A DNA stretch of 64,000 nt from the NCBI RefSeq assembly GCF_014838745.1, contig NZ_JABUXR010000002.1, forward strand, positions 62,001 to 126,000. Reading direction: 5' to 3'. The notes below the pieces were generated by a model that was given only the letters and a program-made list of their open reading frames with translations, ran no database searches and had not been told where the DNA came from. Each line of letters starts with the position of its first letter. Position 1 is the stretch's first letter. The stretch is from Limosilactobacillus urinaemulieris (lineage in GTDB: Bacteria > Bacillota > Bacilli > Lactobacillales > Lactobacillaceae). The translations under genes and the position numbers were made by a program. Of this stretch, positions 39,991 to 50,299 are shown one piece after another.

Positions 39991-40172
39991 AGTATTAAAC
40001 TTCTCCTTTTACCGTGATGAATTCTATTGTAGCAAATTTTACTTCATTTGACAGTTAAAGCTGACTTACCAAAATGACATCATACACTTTATTGTTGTAA
40101 AAATGAATATGTAAATCGGTAAATCAAAGAAACTTAACAGAACCTTCATATTCATCGGGGATTAATTCGGTA

Positions 40173-40178
40173 TATAAT
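40173..40178 (+). promoter_or_regulatory. Candidate -10 of the YfhO gene
   Basis: TATAAT at 40173-40178 about 30 bp before the start codon; no convincing -35. Start of transcription near 40185. Confidence 0.4.
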
Positions 40179-40209
40179 GACAAAGATATTTTATTTAGGA
40201 GGACATTTT

Positions 40210-42804
40210 GTGCAATTTCGTTCTCAACTTAAAAAACAACATATTTTATTAATCAGTTTCCTTCTTCCCGTGATTATAATGGGAGGCTATTTTGCCTATC
40301 GCTCAATGGCGCCATTTGGGCAAAATAGTTTGCTAACCGTTGACCTTGGACAGCAATACATTGATTTCTTCTCTTACTTCCGGCGAACCCTGCTGTATCA
40401 TTCAAGTGAATTTATCTATTCATTTAGTAAGGGCCTTGGCGGAGAGATGTGGGGGACAAATGCTTATTATCTTTGGAGCCCATTAAACCTAATTCTTATC
40501 TTCTTCCCCGCTGCCCATCTTTCCAGTGGTGTTTTGGTGTTAACCCTATTAAAATACGGGCTTTCTGGCCTTTCATTTGCCTGGTTATTAACAAAAACTA
40601 AGCTACAAACCGGAATTCGTATTCTTGCATTTAGTACCGCCTATGCCCTTAATGGTTGGATTGTTGCTAATCAGCTAAACTTACTCTGGCTTGATGCAAT
40701 GATTATTTTACCGTTAGTTATCTGGGGACTTCATCAAGTTATTTTTGCTCGTAAATTTTCTTGCTATATTTGTTGGCTTGCCGTGATGATGATCGATAAC
40801 TACTACATGGCATGGATGATCTGCATATTTACAATTCTTTTCTTCATCTGGCAACTTCCAATAATTAATAATTGGCAAGAGCGAATGCGAGCTTTTAGTC
40901 GCTACGTAGTTTCTTCATTAATTGCTACGGGTATCAGCTGTATCGTCTTACTACCAACCATCTATACCCTCCTTCAAAGTAAGGGAACTTATACTAACAA
41001 CCATATTCAAAGTCGCTTCGAATATAATCCGCTAAAACTGCTTGCTAAGCTTGTTCCCGGATCGTTTAATTTTAACCAAATGCCTAGTGGCCAAGCAAAT
41101 ATTTATGTGGGAATGCTAATGATGTTTGGCTTCGGATTATACTTTTTAAACCGTAATATCAACCTTCGTCAGCGAATCCTCGCTCTCCTCATTACGATCT
41201 TTTTCATCCTCTCATTCTGTTATGAACCATTTGACCTTTTTTGGCATATCGGCCAATTCCCGGTATGGTACCCTTCACGGTTTTCATTTATCTTCTGTTT
41301 TTGGACAATTCTTCTTGCTGCTACCTGTCTTCAAAAAGGTTTTCAGCCTGGAAAATGGCAACTCGCAGCCTTACTGATAGTTACCTTAGCAATTTTTGCA
41401 TATGTTGAAATCCTAACTGTTTCCTATATTAATAACAGTCAGAAATTAATCGGACTAGGGATCGCAGTTATCAGTATTATCTTTTTAGCGATCCCTCATG
41501 CAGCTTCCCCAAGCTTAAATAATCTTTTACTGGTACTGATCACAATTTGTGATGTTTCAACTAGCGCCTATACTGCCCTCAACCAAATCTCATATGTCAG
41601 TCAAACCGAGTTTAGTGAGTATACCACAGCACTTAATAACGCCACTACAAAGATTAAGAATAGTGATCAGAACTTCTACCGAATTGCTAAAACATTCATG
41701 CGAACTAAAGACGATCCTATGCAAAGCGGCTTTAACGGTGGTGATCACTTTGGCTCAACGATTGTTCCTAGTCTCCCCACATTCATGGGAGCAATTGGAC
41801 AACCAGCCGGCGATGGCTTCGTGTCATATGATAATGGTACTCAAGTAACGGATTCGTTATTAGGTTTCCGCTATACAATGGCAGTTATTGATCCAAATCG
41901 TTCAACGCCATTTCTTCCCTTATCAGGTTATCGTCCTGATTGGAATACTCAGGAACCTGTAGCAGTAACTAATAATATTGGAATAAGAAAAAACAAAGCT
42001 GCATTACCGATTGCGTTTGGTGCTAATTCACGAATTCTCAACTTAAGCCATGATACTTATGATCCCGTAGCTTACCAGTCTGAAATCTATCAAGACTTAG
42101 CTAACTCTCCACAACCATTATTTGAAATACAAAACTTTAATCAGGTCGATTTCCAAAATGTTCAAAGTGCAAAACAAATTACCGGAACCGTTTTTGAAAA
42201 AGAACAAAAGTCTGCCGGAGCAACCGTCAAATTAGAATTCATCCCTAATAGCAATGATTCATACTATTTAACCGTTGGACCAAATGTTAAGGATGATGCA
42301 TCAATTACGGTTAATAATCGGCATTTTAGTCAATATCAAACATACAGGGATACAGTCGTTATGAATGTTGCCCATCATCCAAAAGGGCAAAAGATCATAA
42401 TTACCTTCCATCTGAAACACGCGGAATTATGGATGCAAAATGTGAGCTTGTACCGGCTTAACCAACAAGCATTTAATCACGATCTCAAAGTTTTGCAACG
42501 GTCTCCATTGAAGCTCACTCATACTAGTGCAACAACTCTTAACGGAAAAGTAAATATTAAACAGGATCAGGGAGTTTTGATGACAACGATTCCCTACGAT
42601 CGTGGTTGGCATGCTAAAATTGATGGTCATCCGGTAAAATGTCAAAAAGTTATTAATACATTCTTAGCACTGAAGATTAAACCAGGAACCCATCAGGTAA
42701 CTCTTCATTACCGGCCACCATACTTAATCACCGGAATGATTATTAGCGTGCTAAGCTCATTAGCAGCATTCTTCTTAATTAAATTTAGCTTGCGTCGCCA
42801 CTAA
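40210..42804 (+). CDS. YfhO family membrane protein
   Basis: 864 residues from a GTG at 40210 preceded by AGGAGG; an in-frame ATG at 40177 overlaps the promoter and is unlikely. Many N-terminal membrane helices (about 12 over residues 1-420), with conserved TVDLGQQYIDFFSYFRRTL and KGLGGEMWGTNAYYLWSP, then a large extracellular domain. YfhO proteins are GT-C-like glycosyltransferases needed for modifying teichoic acids or lipid-linked sugars. Substrate is unknown here. Confidence 0.9.
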   Translation: MQFRSQLKKQHILLISFLLPVIIMGGYFAYRSMAPFGQNSLLTVDLGQQYIDFFSYFRRTLLYHSSEFIYSFSKGLGGEMWGTNAYYLWSPLNLILIFFPAAHLSSGVLVLTLLKYGLSGLSFAWLLTKTKLQTGIRILAFSTAYALNGWIVANQLNLLWLDAMIILPLVIWGLHQVIFARKFSCYICWLAVMMIDNYYMAWMICIFTILFFIWQLPIINNWQERMRAFSRYVVSSLIATGISCIVLLPTIYTLLQSKGTYTNNHIQSRFEYNPLKLLAKLVPGSFNFNQMPSGQANIYVGMLMMFGFGLYFLNRNINLRQRILALLITIFFILSFCYEPFDLFWHIGQFPVWYPSRFSFIFCFWTILLAATCLQKGFQPGKWQLAALLIVTLAIFAYVEILTVSYINNSQKLIGLGIAVISIIFLAIPHAASPSLNNLLLVLITICDVSTSAYTALNQISYVSQTEFSEYTTALNNATTKIKNSDQNFYRIAKTFMRTKDDPMQSGFNGGDHFGSTIVPSLPTFMGAIGQPAGDGFVSYDNGTQVTDSLLGFRYTMAVIDPNRSTPFLPLSGYRPDWNTQEPVAVTNNIGIRKNKAALPIAFGANSRILNLSHDTYDPVAYQSEIYQDLANSPQPLFEIQNFNQVDFQNVQSAKQITGTVFEKEQKSAGATVKLEFIPNSNDSYYLTVGPNVKDDASITVNNRHFSQYQTYRDTVVMNVAHHPKGQKIIITFHLKHAELWMQNVSLYRLNQQAFNHDLKVLQRSPLKLTHTSATTLNGKVNIKQDQGVLMTTIPYDRGWHAKIDGHPVKCQKVINTFLALKIKPGTHQVTLHYRPPYLITGMIISVLSSLAAFFLIKFSLRRH

Positions 42805-42805
42805 A

Positions 42806-42868
42806 GGGAAAAGCAGGAACGTAAACTAGAGGGCTATATTAGCCCCTATATACGTCCCCGCTTTTTTC
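42806..42868 (+). terminator. Terminator of the YfhO gene
   Basis: A long imperfect stem from AGCAGGAACGTA to TACGTCCCCGCT with GGGCTA/TAGCCC at its tip, followed by TTTTTTC. Confidence 0.7.
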
Positions 42869-42878
42869 TTTTGATTAT

Positions 42879-43277
42879 CTATTTCCATTGTGCAGAAGCA
42901 CCGGTCGAAGCATCGGCCTTACTATCTGCATGATCATCAGAGTCTTTATCTAATCCAGCAACATCAGGTGTTGAGTCACCATCTTCATGCTTGAAATGGA
43001 AAATTGGACCATCGGATTTTTCATCATAATCAACCGTCATTATTAATCCCTTGAAAAACCATTCATCAAGGTTATCAATATGATAATTAACGTTACCCTT
43101 CTTTACTTCAAGAATTGGTGAAACAGGAACATCCTCACGTGTAAAGCCCTGTGAAAAGCCATGGTGAACTTCAGTTGAACCATAAGTTTTCCCGTAGAAC
43201 TTTACTCCACCGCCATTTTCCAAGCTTAAGTTAGTTCTAAACCAATTATCTGCAGCATCGGTTATAATCATTTTCAT
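42879..43277 (-). CDS. HesB/IscA-like protein (cysteine-poor YneR type)
   Basis: About 132 residues from an ATG at 43277 with AAGGGATG upstream. MIITDAADNWFRTNLSLENG, VKFYGKTYGSTEVHHGFSQG and DEWFFKGLIMTVDYDEKSDG fit the HesB-like beta fold. The conserved iron-sulfur cysteines are absent, as in the YneR-like branch. The C-terminus is an acidic low-complexity tail (DKDSDDHADSKADASTG). Function not established. Confidence 0.8.
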   Translation of the reverse strand: MKMIITDAADNWFRTNLSLENGGGVKFYGKTYGSTEVHHGFSQGFTREDVPVSPILEVKKGNVNYHIDNLDEWFFKGLIMTVDYDEKSDGPIFHFKHEDGDSTPDVAGLDKDSDDHADSKADASTGASAQWK

Positions 43278-43388
43278 TAACTTCACATCCCTTCGATTAC
43301 CATACTTTATGATAGCACTTTCATTAGGAAGAAAGATATCATTTTCGGTTAATAAAGCTAAAACTTAATAGATTAGACAACTGATCAT

Positions 43389-43422
43389 AAAAGGTCCAAA
43401 CTCCCCTTGCGGAATTTGGACC
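43389..43422 (-). terminator. greA terminator
   Basis: GGTCCAAATTCC pairs with GGAGTTTGGACC on the minus strand, followed by TTTTATG. Confidence 0.7.
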
Positions 43423-43446
43423 TCAAATATATTAAGGTTAATTTGA

Positions 43447-43923
43447 CTATTCTACACTCAAAATTTTAACCTTCATCGTGCCGTTAGGAATTTCAATTTC
43501 AACCTCTTCGCCGACCTTGTGGCCAAGAAGTCCCTTAGCCATTGGTGACTCATTAGAAATCTTACCGTTAAATGGGTCAGATTCTGATTCCCCAACAATT
43601 TGGTAACTTTCTGGTTCTTCGTCGGGAAGTTCCTTGATTGTTACTTTCCGTCCCATTGATACTTCATCTTTATCAACGTCTTCATTATCAATGATTTCAG
43701 CATATTGAAGCATATTTTCAATCTGTGAAATTCGTCCTTCAACAAAGGCTTGTTCATCCTTTGCAGATTCATATTCAGAGTTTTCAGAAAGGTCACCATA
43801 ACTTCGCGCAATCTTAATTCGCTTGATAACTTCTGGACGACGCTTCATTTTAAGGTCTTCAAGTTCTTGTTCAAGTTTTTGTTTTCCTTCCAGCGTCATT
43901 GGAAAAGTTTTTTCTTCAGCCAT
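43447..43923 (-). CDS. greA: Transcription elongation factor GreA
   Basis: 158 residues. An N-terminal coiled coil ([40 protein letters not shown] with the acidic tip) and the C-terminal domain ending [11 protein letters not shown]. It rescues backtracked RNA polymerase by stimulating transcript cleavage. Located in the usual place near the MltG-like gene. Confidence 0.96.
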   Translation of the reverse strand: MAEEKTFPMTLEGKQKLEQELEDLKMKRRPEVIKRIKIARSYGDLSENSEYESAKDEQAFVEGRISQIENMLQYAEIIDNEDVDKDEVSMGRKVTIKELPDEEPESYQIVGESESDPFNGKISNESPMAKGLLGHKVGEEVEIEIPNGTMKVKILSVE

Positions 43924-44005
43924 TTAATTACACACTCCTATCTTATATCCATTGGTAAATTACCATTTGTTTAGGTAAATGTAAATAATTATCCTAAAAA
44001 TATTT

Positions 44006-44350
44006 TTAATGACTTTCACGAGATTCCTGCAAAAGACTAACAATCTGCGGTGTTGAGTACGAAGCCTTCAACTTAAATGTTCCAGCCTTTACTCCTGATT
44101 CCTTATGAGTTTGCAAATAGTAGTCACAGACAAAACTACTCCGCACTAATCGTTTCTTTTTTAAAATCACACCTACTTGATGATCAGTCGCACCCTGCGG
44201 TATTTTAACGCTTAACACCTGATTTGCCGAAGGATCGACCGGTCTTAAAGCGTAGTTAAAATATTGATGGATCCCTAAGCCACAACAAGTTAAAAGAACT
44301 AGAATAATTAGAACAACCCGATTTTGGCGATGTAATTTTTCGTTAGTCAT
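44006..44350 (-). CDS. Short MltG-like membrane protein lacking the catalytic domain
   Basis: 114 residues. One membrane helix (VVLIILVLLTCCGLGIHQYF) followed by the LysM-like N-terminal domain of MltG/YceG (VKIPQGATDHQVGVILKKKRLVRS and KAGTFKLKASYSTPQIVSLL). The normal ~250-residue endolytic transglycosylase domain is absent, although the place next to greA is that of mltG in many Firmicutes. It is either a truncated gene stably kept or a separate small paralogue. Confidence 0.7.
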   Translation of the reverse strand: MTNEKLHRQNRVVLIILVLLTCCGLGIHQYFNYALRPVDPSANQVLSVKIPQGATDHQVGVILKKKRLVRSSFVCDYYLQTHKESGVKAGTFKLKASYSTPQIVSLLQESRESH

Positions 44351-44352
44351 TA

Positions 44353-46770
44353 TTAACGAATCTCAGCATTTAATTGTTCCTGAAGGTGTTTTGTTACCTT
44401 AGCGAATGCCTGATTTACCTGGTCCTCTTTCAAGGTTGCATTGGTATCCTGGTAAGTTAACGTGTATGCCAATGACTTCTTTCCAGAAGAAAGGTGGGCA
44501 CCACTATAAACGTCAAACAAGTGAACATCTTTCAAGAAGGCACTACCGTATTGCTTAATTAAATCAACAATCTCTTCGTTTGTAACTTTGGTATCAACTA
44601 ATAAGGCAATATCACGCGTGATTGTTGGGAACTTGCTAATTGGCGTATATTCATTTTCAATCTTCTTGGACTTCATTAACTGTTCAAGGTTTAATTCAAA
44701 GACGTAGGTTTCAGGAACCTTATATTCTTTTGCCGTTTGCGGATGAACCTGACCAACAAAACCAACTAGTTCACCATCAATTAAGATATTAGCTGTTCGT
44801 CCAGGGTGCATCTCTTCTCGAGAATGATCAGCAACGTATTCAATCTTTCCTGCGATCCCCATGTTATGAAGATACCGTTCCAACATTCCCTTTACTTGGA
44901 AGAAATCAACAGGCTGATCAGCAACATGCCAGCTATTATTCAATAATTGACCAGTAATTGCTCCTGCAACATGTTCTTGTTCTTCTGGACGTTCTCCACC
45001 ACGCGGAATAAATACTCGACCTTCTTCATAAAGGGCAACATTGTTAACGTTACGGGCAACATTATAAGCAATATCAATTAATAAACCACTAATAATGCTC
45101 ATCCGGGTTGCTACGTGATCAGAACTCATTGGGAAGTCAATTTTCATTGGTTCAGCTACCGGATCAATTTGGAATTGCTTGGCTTTGTCAACAGTAGTCA
45201 ATGAATAACTGATAGCTTGGTTCAGCCCCATTCCTTCAAAATCATGGCGGGTAGCGCGAATAAATCGTTGCCGCGGAGATAATCCACCATGATTACGAGT
45301 CATTACCGGTAAGCTTTCAGGTAAATTATCATAGCCATAGATCCGGGCAACTTCTTCATAAAGGTCGGCTGGCAAGCTGATGTCCCAACGACGGGCAGGA
45401 ACCGTAACCAGAACCGTGTCATTACTAGTTAACTTATTAGCAAAAGCTAACCGATCAAAAACACCGGTAACATCCTCCATCTTTAGGTCAGTTCCCAAAA
45501 CGTGATTAATCTTTGCTAATGATAGCTCAATATTCTTATCCTCTGCTGGCTTTTCACTGCCAGTAACAATTCCCTTAGTAACAGTTCCGCCAGCTAATTC
45601 AGCAATTAATTGGGCTGCTTCATTAAGAGCAGTTTCAACAGTTGCTGTATTAATTCCCCGCTCAAAACGCATTGAGGATTCACTGTGAAGATCAAGACGA
45701 CGAGCCTGTTTCCGGACCATTACTGAATCAAAGATTGCTGCTTCAAGTGCCACGGTAGTAGTATTTCCTGATACAGCAGTAGCTTGACCACCCATTGTTC
45801 CAGCAAGCGCAATCGGTTGATCACCACTGACGACAACAATATCATTTTCGTTTAATGTCTGTTCTTCATCGTCAAGAGTAACGAATTTTTCATCTGCTCG
45901 AGCATGACGGACACTAATATCATGATTTGGCAACTTATCATAATCATAACTGTGTAGGGGTTGACCATATTTGAGCAGAACATAGTTAGTAACATCCACA
46001 ACATTATTAATTGGCCGAATACCAGAATTCCATAGGCGAATTTGGAGCCATAGTGGACTATCTTGAATCTTAATACCCTTAATTACTCGTAGCTTATATG
46101 TTGGTGCAATCTTGTTATCACTAATTTCAGCATTAATGAGGTCAGCAGTTGCTTGGTCATCATTTTCTTCAACTGCAACTTCCTTGAAATGCGGCTTTAA
46201 ATTATAAAATGCAGCAATGTCATTAACATTACCATAGATACTCAACATATCTCCACGGTTAGGAGTAACATCGGTATCAATAATCGTATCATCCATCCCC
46301 AGGTAGCTGAATACCGATTCTCCTGGTTTAGCATCATCAGGTAAAATGTAAATCCCGGCTTCATAAGCTTTGGGAGCAATTCGATCACTAAAACCAATCT
46401 CTTGTAAGGCACAAAGCATCCCATTTGATTCAATTCCCCGAATCTTACCACGCTTTATTTTTTGGTTATTCGCAATGCGGGCACCGTTTAAGGCAACAAT
46501 TACTTTTTGTCCGGCCGCAACATTAGGTGCTCCACAAACAATTTGGAGCGGCTCTTCTTCGCCAACATTTACGGAACATACATGCAAATGATCCGAATTG
46601 GGGTGAGGTTCACAGGTCTCAACTTCCCCCACCACTAAATTTTTCAAGCCATCACTTAATGAATAAACATCATTAATATCAACAGACGTCCGCGCAATCT
46701 TTTCGGCAAGATCGCGTGGCTCAACGTCAAGGTCTAAATATTCATTTAACCAATCGTATGAAACTTTCAT
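44353..46770 (-). CDS. pheT: Phenylalanine-tRNA ligase, beta subunit
   Basis: 805 residues, the normal length. It has the N-terminal tRNA-binding domain (LVVGEVETCEPHPNSDHLHV), the B3/B4 editing region, the catalytic-like core and the C-terminal FDX-ACB anticodon-binding domain (KFPTITRDIALLVD). Forms an alpha2-beta2 enzyme with PheS; the two genes are 5 nt apart. Confidence 0.96.
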   Translation of the reverse strand: MKVSYDWLNEYLDLDVEPRDLAEKIARTSVDINDVYSLSDGLKNLVVGEVETCEPHPNSDHLHVCSVNVGEEEPLQIVCGAPNVAAGQKVIVALNGARIANNQKIKRGKIRGIESNGMLCALQEIGFSDRIAPKAYEAGIYILPDDAKPGESVFSYLGMDDTIIDTDVTPNRGDMLSIYGNVNDIAAFYNLKPHFKEVAVEENDDQATADLINAEISDNKIAPTYKLRVIKGIKIQDSPLWLQIRLWNSGIRPINNVVDVTNYVLLKYGQPLHSYDYDKLPNHDISVRHARADEKFVTLDDEEQTLNENDIVVVSGDQPIALAGTMGGQATAVSGNTTTVALEAAIFDSVMVRKQARRLDLHSESSMRFERGINTATVETALNEAAQLIAELAGGTVTKGIVTGSEKPAEDKNIELSLAKINHVLGTDLKMEDVTGVFDRLAFANKLTSNDTVLVTVPARRWDISLPADLYEEVARIYGYDNLPESLPVMTRNHGGLSPRQRFIRATRHDFEGMGLNQAISYSLTTVDKAKQFQIDPVAEPMKIDFPMSSDHVATRMSIISGLLIDIAYNVARNVNNVALYEEGRVFIPRGGERPEEQEHVAGAITGQLLNNSWHVADQPVDFFQVKGMLERYLHNMGIAGKIEYVADHSREEMHPGRTANILIDGELVGFVGQVHPQTAKEYKVPETYVFELNLEQLMKSKKIENEYTPISKFPTITRDIALLVDTKVTNEEIVDLIKQYGSAFLKDVHLFDVYSGAHLSSGKKSLAYTLTYQDTNATLKEDQVNQAFAKVTKHLQEQLNAEIR

Positions 46771-46775
46771 TGCCG

Positions 46776-47822
46776 TTATCCTTTCCGATCAAATTGAGTT
46801 AAGAAACGAACATCATTTTGGTAGAAGTTCCGAATGTCGGTAACCCCATACTTTAACATTGTAAATCGGTCAGGGCCCAATCCAAAGGCAAAGCCACCAA
46901 ACTTCTCTGGATCAACACCAGACATCCGTAAAACGTTTGGATGAACCATCCCGGCACCAAGAACTTCAATCCAGCCAGTATGCTTACAAATAGAGCATCC
47001 CTTTCCCTTACAATTAAAGCATGTAATGTCAGCTTCTACTGATGGTTCAGTAAATGGAAAGTAGCTTGGTCGCAGGCGAACATCTAATTTATCACCAAAA
47101 AGTGATTGGGCAACAACCTTCAATGTTCCTTTTAAATCAGCCATTGTAATGTGTTCACCAACAACCATTCCTTCAATTTGGTTAAATTGGTGACTATGGG
47201 TAGCGTCATCCGTGTCCCGCCGATAAACTTTTCCTGGTGAAATCATTTTTAATGGTCCCTGGCTAAAGTCATGTTTCTCCAACATCCGCGCCTGCATTGG
47301 GGAGGTTTGGGTCCGCATTAAGACAGACGGTGTAACATAGAAAGTATCCTGCATATCTCGTGCTGGGTGATCCTTTGGCAAGTTTAATTTTTCAAAATTA
47401 TAAACTTCTTGTTCGACCTCGTCACCAACAGCAACCTCGTATCCCATCGAAACAAATAGGTCAACCACTTGATCAATAATTTGTTGGATAACGTGTGGTT
47501 CACCCTGAGCTACTGGTGTTCCGGGTAAAGTAACGTCAACAGTTTCTGCCTCTAATTCCGCATTCATTGCAGCTTGTTCTAGTTCTGCCTTTTTACTTTC
47601 AATTGCAGCGGTAAGTTCATCACGAACCTTATTTGCAAATTGCCCAACCTTTGGCCGTTCTTCAGCGCTTAAATCACGCATTCCACGAAGAACATTGGTA
47701 ATTGGCCCCTTCTTTCCGAGCATTTTTACCCGAACTTGGTTAATTTTTTTCAGGTCTTCAGATTCCCTGATTTCTTGCAATCCCTCTTCACGAAGTTCAG
47801 CAAGTCGTTCTTTTAATCCCAT
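46776..47822 (-). CDS. pheS: Phenylalanine-tRNA ligase, alpha subunit
   Basis: 348 residues from the ATG at 47822; the longer frame upstream runs into the T-box leader and is not used. Class II motifs include [42 protein letters not shown] and [18 protein letters not shown] zinc-like cluster [16 protein letters not shown] lies inside the protein. It charges tRNA-Phe. Confidence 0.96.
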   Translation of the reverse strand: MGLKERLAELREEGLQEIRESEDLKKINQVRVKMLGKKGPITNVLRGMRDLSAEERPKVGQFANKVRDELTAAIESKKAELEQAAMNAELEAETVDVTLPGTPVAQGEPHVIQQIIDQVVDLFVSMGYEVAVGDEVEQEVYNFEKLNLPKDHPARDMQDTFYVTPSVLMRTQTSPMQARMLEKHDFSQGPLKMISPGKVYRRDTDDATHSHQFNQIEGMVVGEHITMADLKGTLKVVAQSLFGDKLDVRLRPSYFPFTEPSVEADITCFNCKGKGCSICKHTGWIEVLGAGMVHPNVLRMSGVDPEKFGGFAFGLGPDRFTMLKYGVTDIRNFYQNDVRFLTQFDRKG

Positions 47823-47842
47823 AATTTCACTCCTTTTAGTAA

Positions 47843-48030
47843 ACAAAAAAAGCCCCGTCCGATTAGGGACGAGGCTTCGCGGTACCACCCTAGTTTGCAA
47901 AAAAATGCACACTCAAAATCGATAACGGCGATCAACCGGAATATCATTACATATCGGCTCCGGAAATGAAATTCCCTAGGTATTACTGACCGTTAATTGC
48001 AGAATTATAACAGCTCTCTAACAATAATAA
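47843..48030 (-). promoter_or_regulatory. T-box riboswitch leader of pheST
   Basis: The minus strand has the T-box GGTGGTACCGCG (47889-47878), then a strong terminator stem (GCCTCGTCCC with GGACGGGGC) followed by TTTTTTT. Upstream lies a stem-I-like region with a UUC-containing GGAATTTCATTTCC stretch as the likely Phe specifier. Uncharged tRNA-Phe would stabilise the antiterminator and allow pheST expression. Confidence 0.88.
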
Positions 48031-48108
48031 TCAAGGTACTAGTTTCCATCGACACTTTTAATATCACAGACTATTGTAGCTAAGCGCCCTTAGCAGGTCA
48101 AGGAAAAA

Positions 48109-48447
48109 TTAATTCCACTTGTCACTCCACCGATGAACCGTACTCATAACTTCCCGAAGTTCTTGTCCCCGTTCCGTTAATGAGTAATCAATCCGATTCT
48201 CACCCTTATAGGTATTCCGGACAACAATGTGTTCGTCCTCCAATTCCTTAAGGCGTTCACATAAAACCCGATCACTACATCCATTAATACTTGCTGAAAG
48301 ATCCTTAAAACGCATTGTATCCTTAACCAGAAGGGCTTCGATAATTAAGCCATTCCATTTTTTGCCAAGGATCGAAAAGGTATGGGTGAATTTCGGGCAA
48401 AGTTTACAGCCACCAGCATTAGCCGACTTCTCAGCTAATTGTTGCAT
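48109..48447 (-). CDS. HxlR family transcriptional regulator
   Basis: 112 residues from an ATG at 48447. The HxlR pattern is clear: CPKFTHTFSILGKKWNGLII, MRFKDLSASINGCSDRVLCERLKELEDE and RIDYSLTERGQELREVM. A winged helix with a Cys (GGCKLCPK) near the N-terminus, typical of redox- or aldehyde-sensing members. Its target is not obvious from neighbours. Confidence 0.88.
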   Translation of the reverse strand: MQQLAEKSANAGGCKLCPKFTHTFSILGKKWNGLIIEALLVKDTMRFKDLSASINGCSDRVLCERLKELEDEHIVVRNTYKGENRIDYSLTERGQELREVMSTVHRWSDKWN

Positions 48448-48469
48448 AGTAACAACTCCCTTCCACAAA

Positions 48470-48976
48470 CTACCATACAGACTTCATACGACGCTTACGG
48501 ATCTTTCGTGCTAACTTAGCCCGAAGCGGACTAAAGAATTCATGCTCAGCCTCAAAGTCATCTACAAGTGAAACAATCCAACTTTCACGATACTTTGGTA
48601 ACGCCAATGTTGCGCCAAACATATGCTTAAGGATAATATCTTTCTCCTTAGCATTCAACTTTGTTAATTTTTCAGCATTCCGCAATGCTACCCGTGGATG
48701 AATAAACGCATGTGTCCCCAAGTCAAATTTGGTAGTTCGCCAATCATAATAAAAGAGATCATGTAGTAAGCCAGCGCGAGCAACACTCCGATAATCAAGA
48801 TGCATTCGTTTGGCAATCCTATAACTATCGAATGAAACCGCAATCGAATGTTGGAGACGGTTCGAGTGATGGTGTTGTGTGTACTGAGCTAACTTCTGAA
48901 CAGCTGGCTGAGCTAATAAATCACTAACAATAGAAACATACTCCGAATCGGTTCGCCATTCATTAATTGACTTCAT
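48470..48976 (-). CDS. HD domain phosphohydrolase
   Basis: 168 residues. HHHSNRLQHSIAVSFDSYRI supplies the first His and ARAGLLHDLFYYDW the HD pair; KHMFGATLALPKYRESWIVSLVDDF gives the distal residues. Substrate not known. Adjacent to the TrmH-like gene, as often in lactobacilli. Confidence 0.87.
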   Translation of the reverse strand: MKSINEWRTDSEYVSIVSDLLAQPAVQKLAQYTQHHHSNRLQHSIAVSFDSYRIAKRMHLDYRSVARAGLLHDLFYYDWRTTKFDLGTHAFIHPRVALRNAEKLTKLNAKEKDIILKHMFGATLALPKYRESWIVSLVDDFEAEHEFFSPLRAKLARKIRKRRMKSVW

Positions 48977-49043
48977 ATAATCCCCCTTTTCAATTCTTAA
49001 AGATATTTTACAAGATCTATCTTAACAAATAAATCATTAAGCA

Positions 49044-49820
49044 TTATAAATTTTTATTTAACTGAAACATTAGAATTCCAGCAGAAACAGCAACATTCAG
49101 CGACTCTGCCTGTCCCCGCATTGGGATGTAAAGGTTAGCTGTCGTTTGACTAAGAAGCTGTTCGCTCATCCCTTGACCTTCATTTCCCATAATTAAAGCA
49201 AAGGTTTTTCCTGGTTCAACATCACGAAAACTTTTTGCTTGCGGATTAAGCTGAGTCCCGTAAACTGGCGCATTAACCATCTTAAAATCTTCAATCCATT
49301 TTGCTAGATCTCCTTCGTACAAATTCAAATGAAATTGAGATCCTTGCATTGACCGAATCACTTTCGGGCTAAAAATATCTGCCGAGCGATGGCTAACCAC
49401 TACGCCCGCAAATCCAGCAGCATCGGCAGTCCGTACCATTGTGCCAACATTACCTGGATCTTGGACCCGATCAAGAAATAGCCAGCCACCACGAAGGTTT
49501 TCCATGTCTGGAATTTTGTGTGCGTCTGGCAACGGAGCTACTGCCGCAATTCCTTGTGGGGTAACCGTATCAGTAATATGTTGCATTACTTCTTCAGTAA
49601 CTTCATATACTTCATCAGTAAGTGAAGTTAACTCTGGATGAGCGGCAAGCTGTTCACTCGTTCCGATTAATTGTAAGACTTGAGCGCCAGACTGAACCGC
49701 CTCATTCACCAAGTGCCAACCGTCAAGCAAATATGTCCCTGTTTGTCGACGGTATTTCTTTGTTTGAAGTTTTTTCCAATTTTTTACGTGTTGATTATGA
49801 ATCGACGTAAGTTTTTCCAT
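49044..49820 (-). CDS. SpoU/TrmH family RNA 2'-O-methyltransferase
   Basis: 258 residues. N-terminal substrate-binding domain, then the SPOUT knot with FLDRVQDPGNVGTMVRTADA (motif 1), FALIMGNEGQGMS (motif 2) and NLYIPMRGQAESLNVAVSAGI (motif 3). Methylates a ribose in rRNA or tRNA (YsgA-like); exact target unknown. Confidence 0.92.
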   Translation of the reverse strand: MEKLTSIHNQHVKNWKKLQTKKYRRQTGTYLLDGWHLVNEAVQSGAQVLQLIGTSEQLAAHPELTSLTDEVYEVTEEVMQHITDTVTPQGIAAVAPLPDAHKIPDMENLRGGWLFLDRVQDPGNVGTMVRTADAAGFAGVVVSHRSADIFSPKVIRSMQGSQFHLNLYEGDLAKWIEDFKMVNAPVYGTQLNPQAKSFRDVEPGKTFALIMGNEGQGMSEQLLSQTTANLYIPMRGQAESLNVAVSAGILMFQLNKNL

Positions 49821-49926
49821 TTAATTATCGACTCCTCTTTTGATTAATTATACCATGGTTATAGCGTACAATGATGTTAATAATTTCTATGATTTTATGA
49901 TTTTATTAAGAGAAGGTGTAACCTAA

Positions 49927-50202
49927 ATGGAACTTCACTGTTTAAAAATAATTGTTCACGGTCAGGTTCAAGGGGTTGGTTTTCGTTACGGAACATTACA
50001 AATCGCTAACCGCCTCACCATTACGGGAACTGTTCAGAACTTATCGAATGGGACTGTCAAAATTATCGCTGAAGGTAATCACCCAAACTTGGAAAAATTT
50101 ATTCACTTAATTAAAGCTGGACCAACCCCATTTGCCCGTGTTACCAACCTGCAAATTGATGAACTGCCACTCCATCATTATCGGCTTTTTATGATTAAAT
50201 AG
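49927..50202 (+). CDS. acyP: Acylphosphatase
   Basis: 91 residues. The active-site motif VHGQVQGVGFRYGT and GTVQNLSNGTVKIIAEG are typical. Hydrolyses acyl phosphates. Divergent from the trmH-like gene and followed by yidC. Confidence 0.93.
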   Translation: MELHCLKIIVHGQVQGVGFRYGTLQIANRLTITGTVQNLSNGTVKIIAEGNHPNLEKFIHLIKAGPTPFARVTNLQIDELPLHHYRLFMIK

Positions 50203-50299
50203 CGTTAAATCAGTAGAATTGCTAGTGGATTTAATGTTAATATATGTACTGTTTTATACTATTTAACACTATACTTAAATACACTAAGGGAGAATATTG

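Noticed and set aside
43924-44005. Remnant of the MltG catalytic domain
   Set aside because: The 80 bp interval is A/T-rich and contains no matching coding segment.
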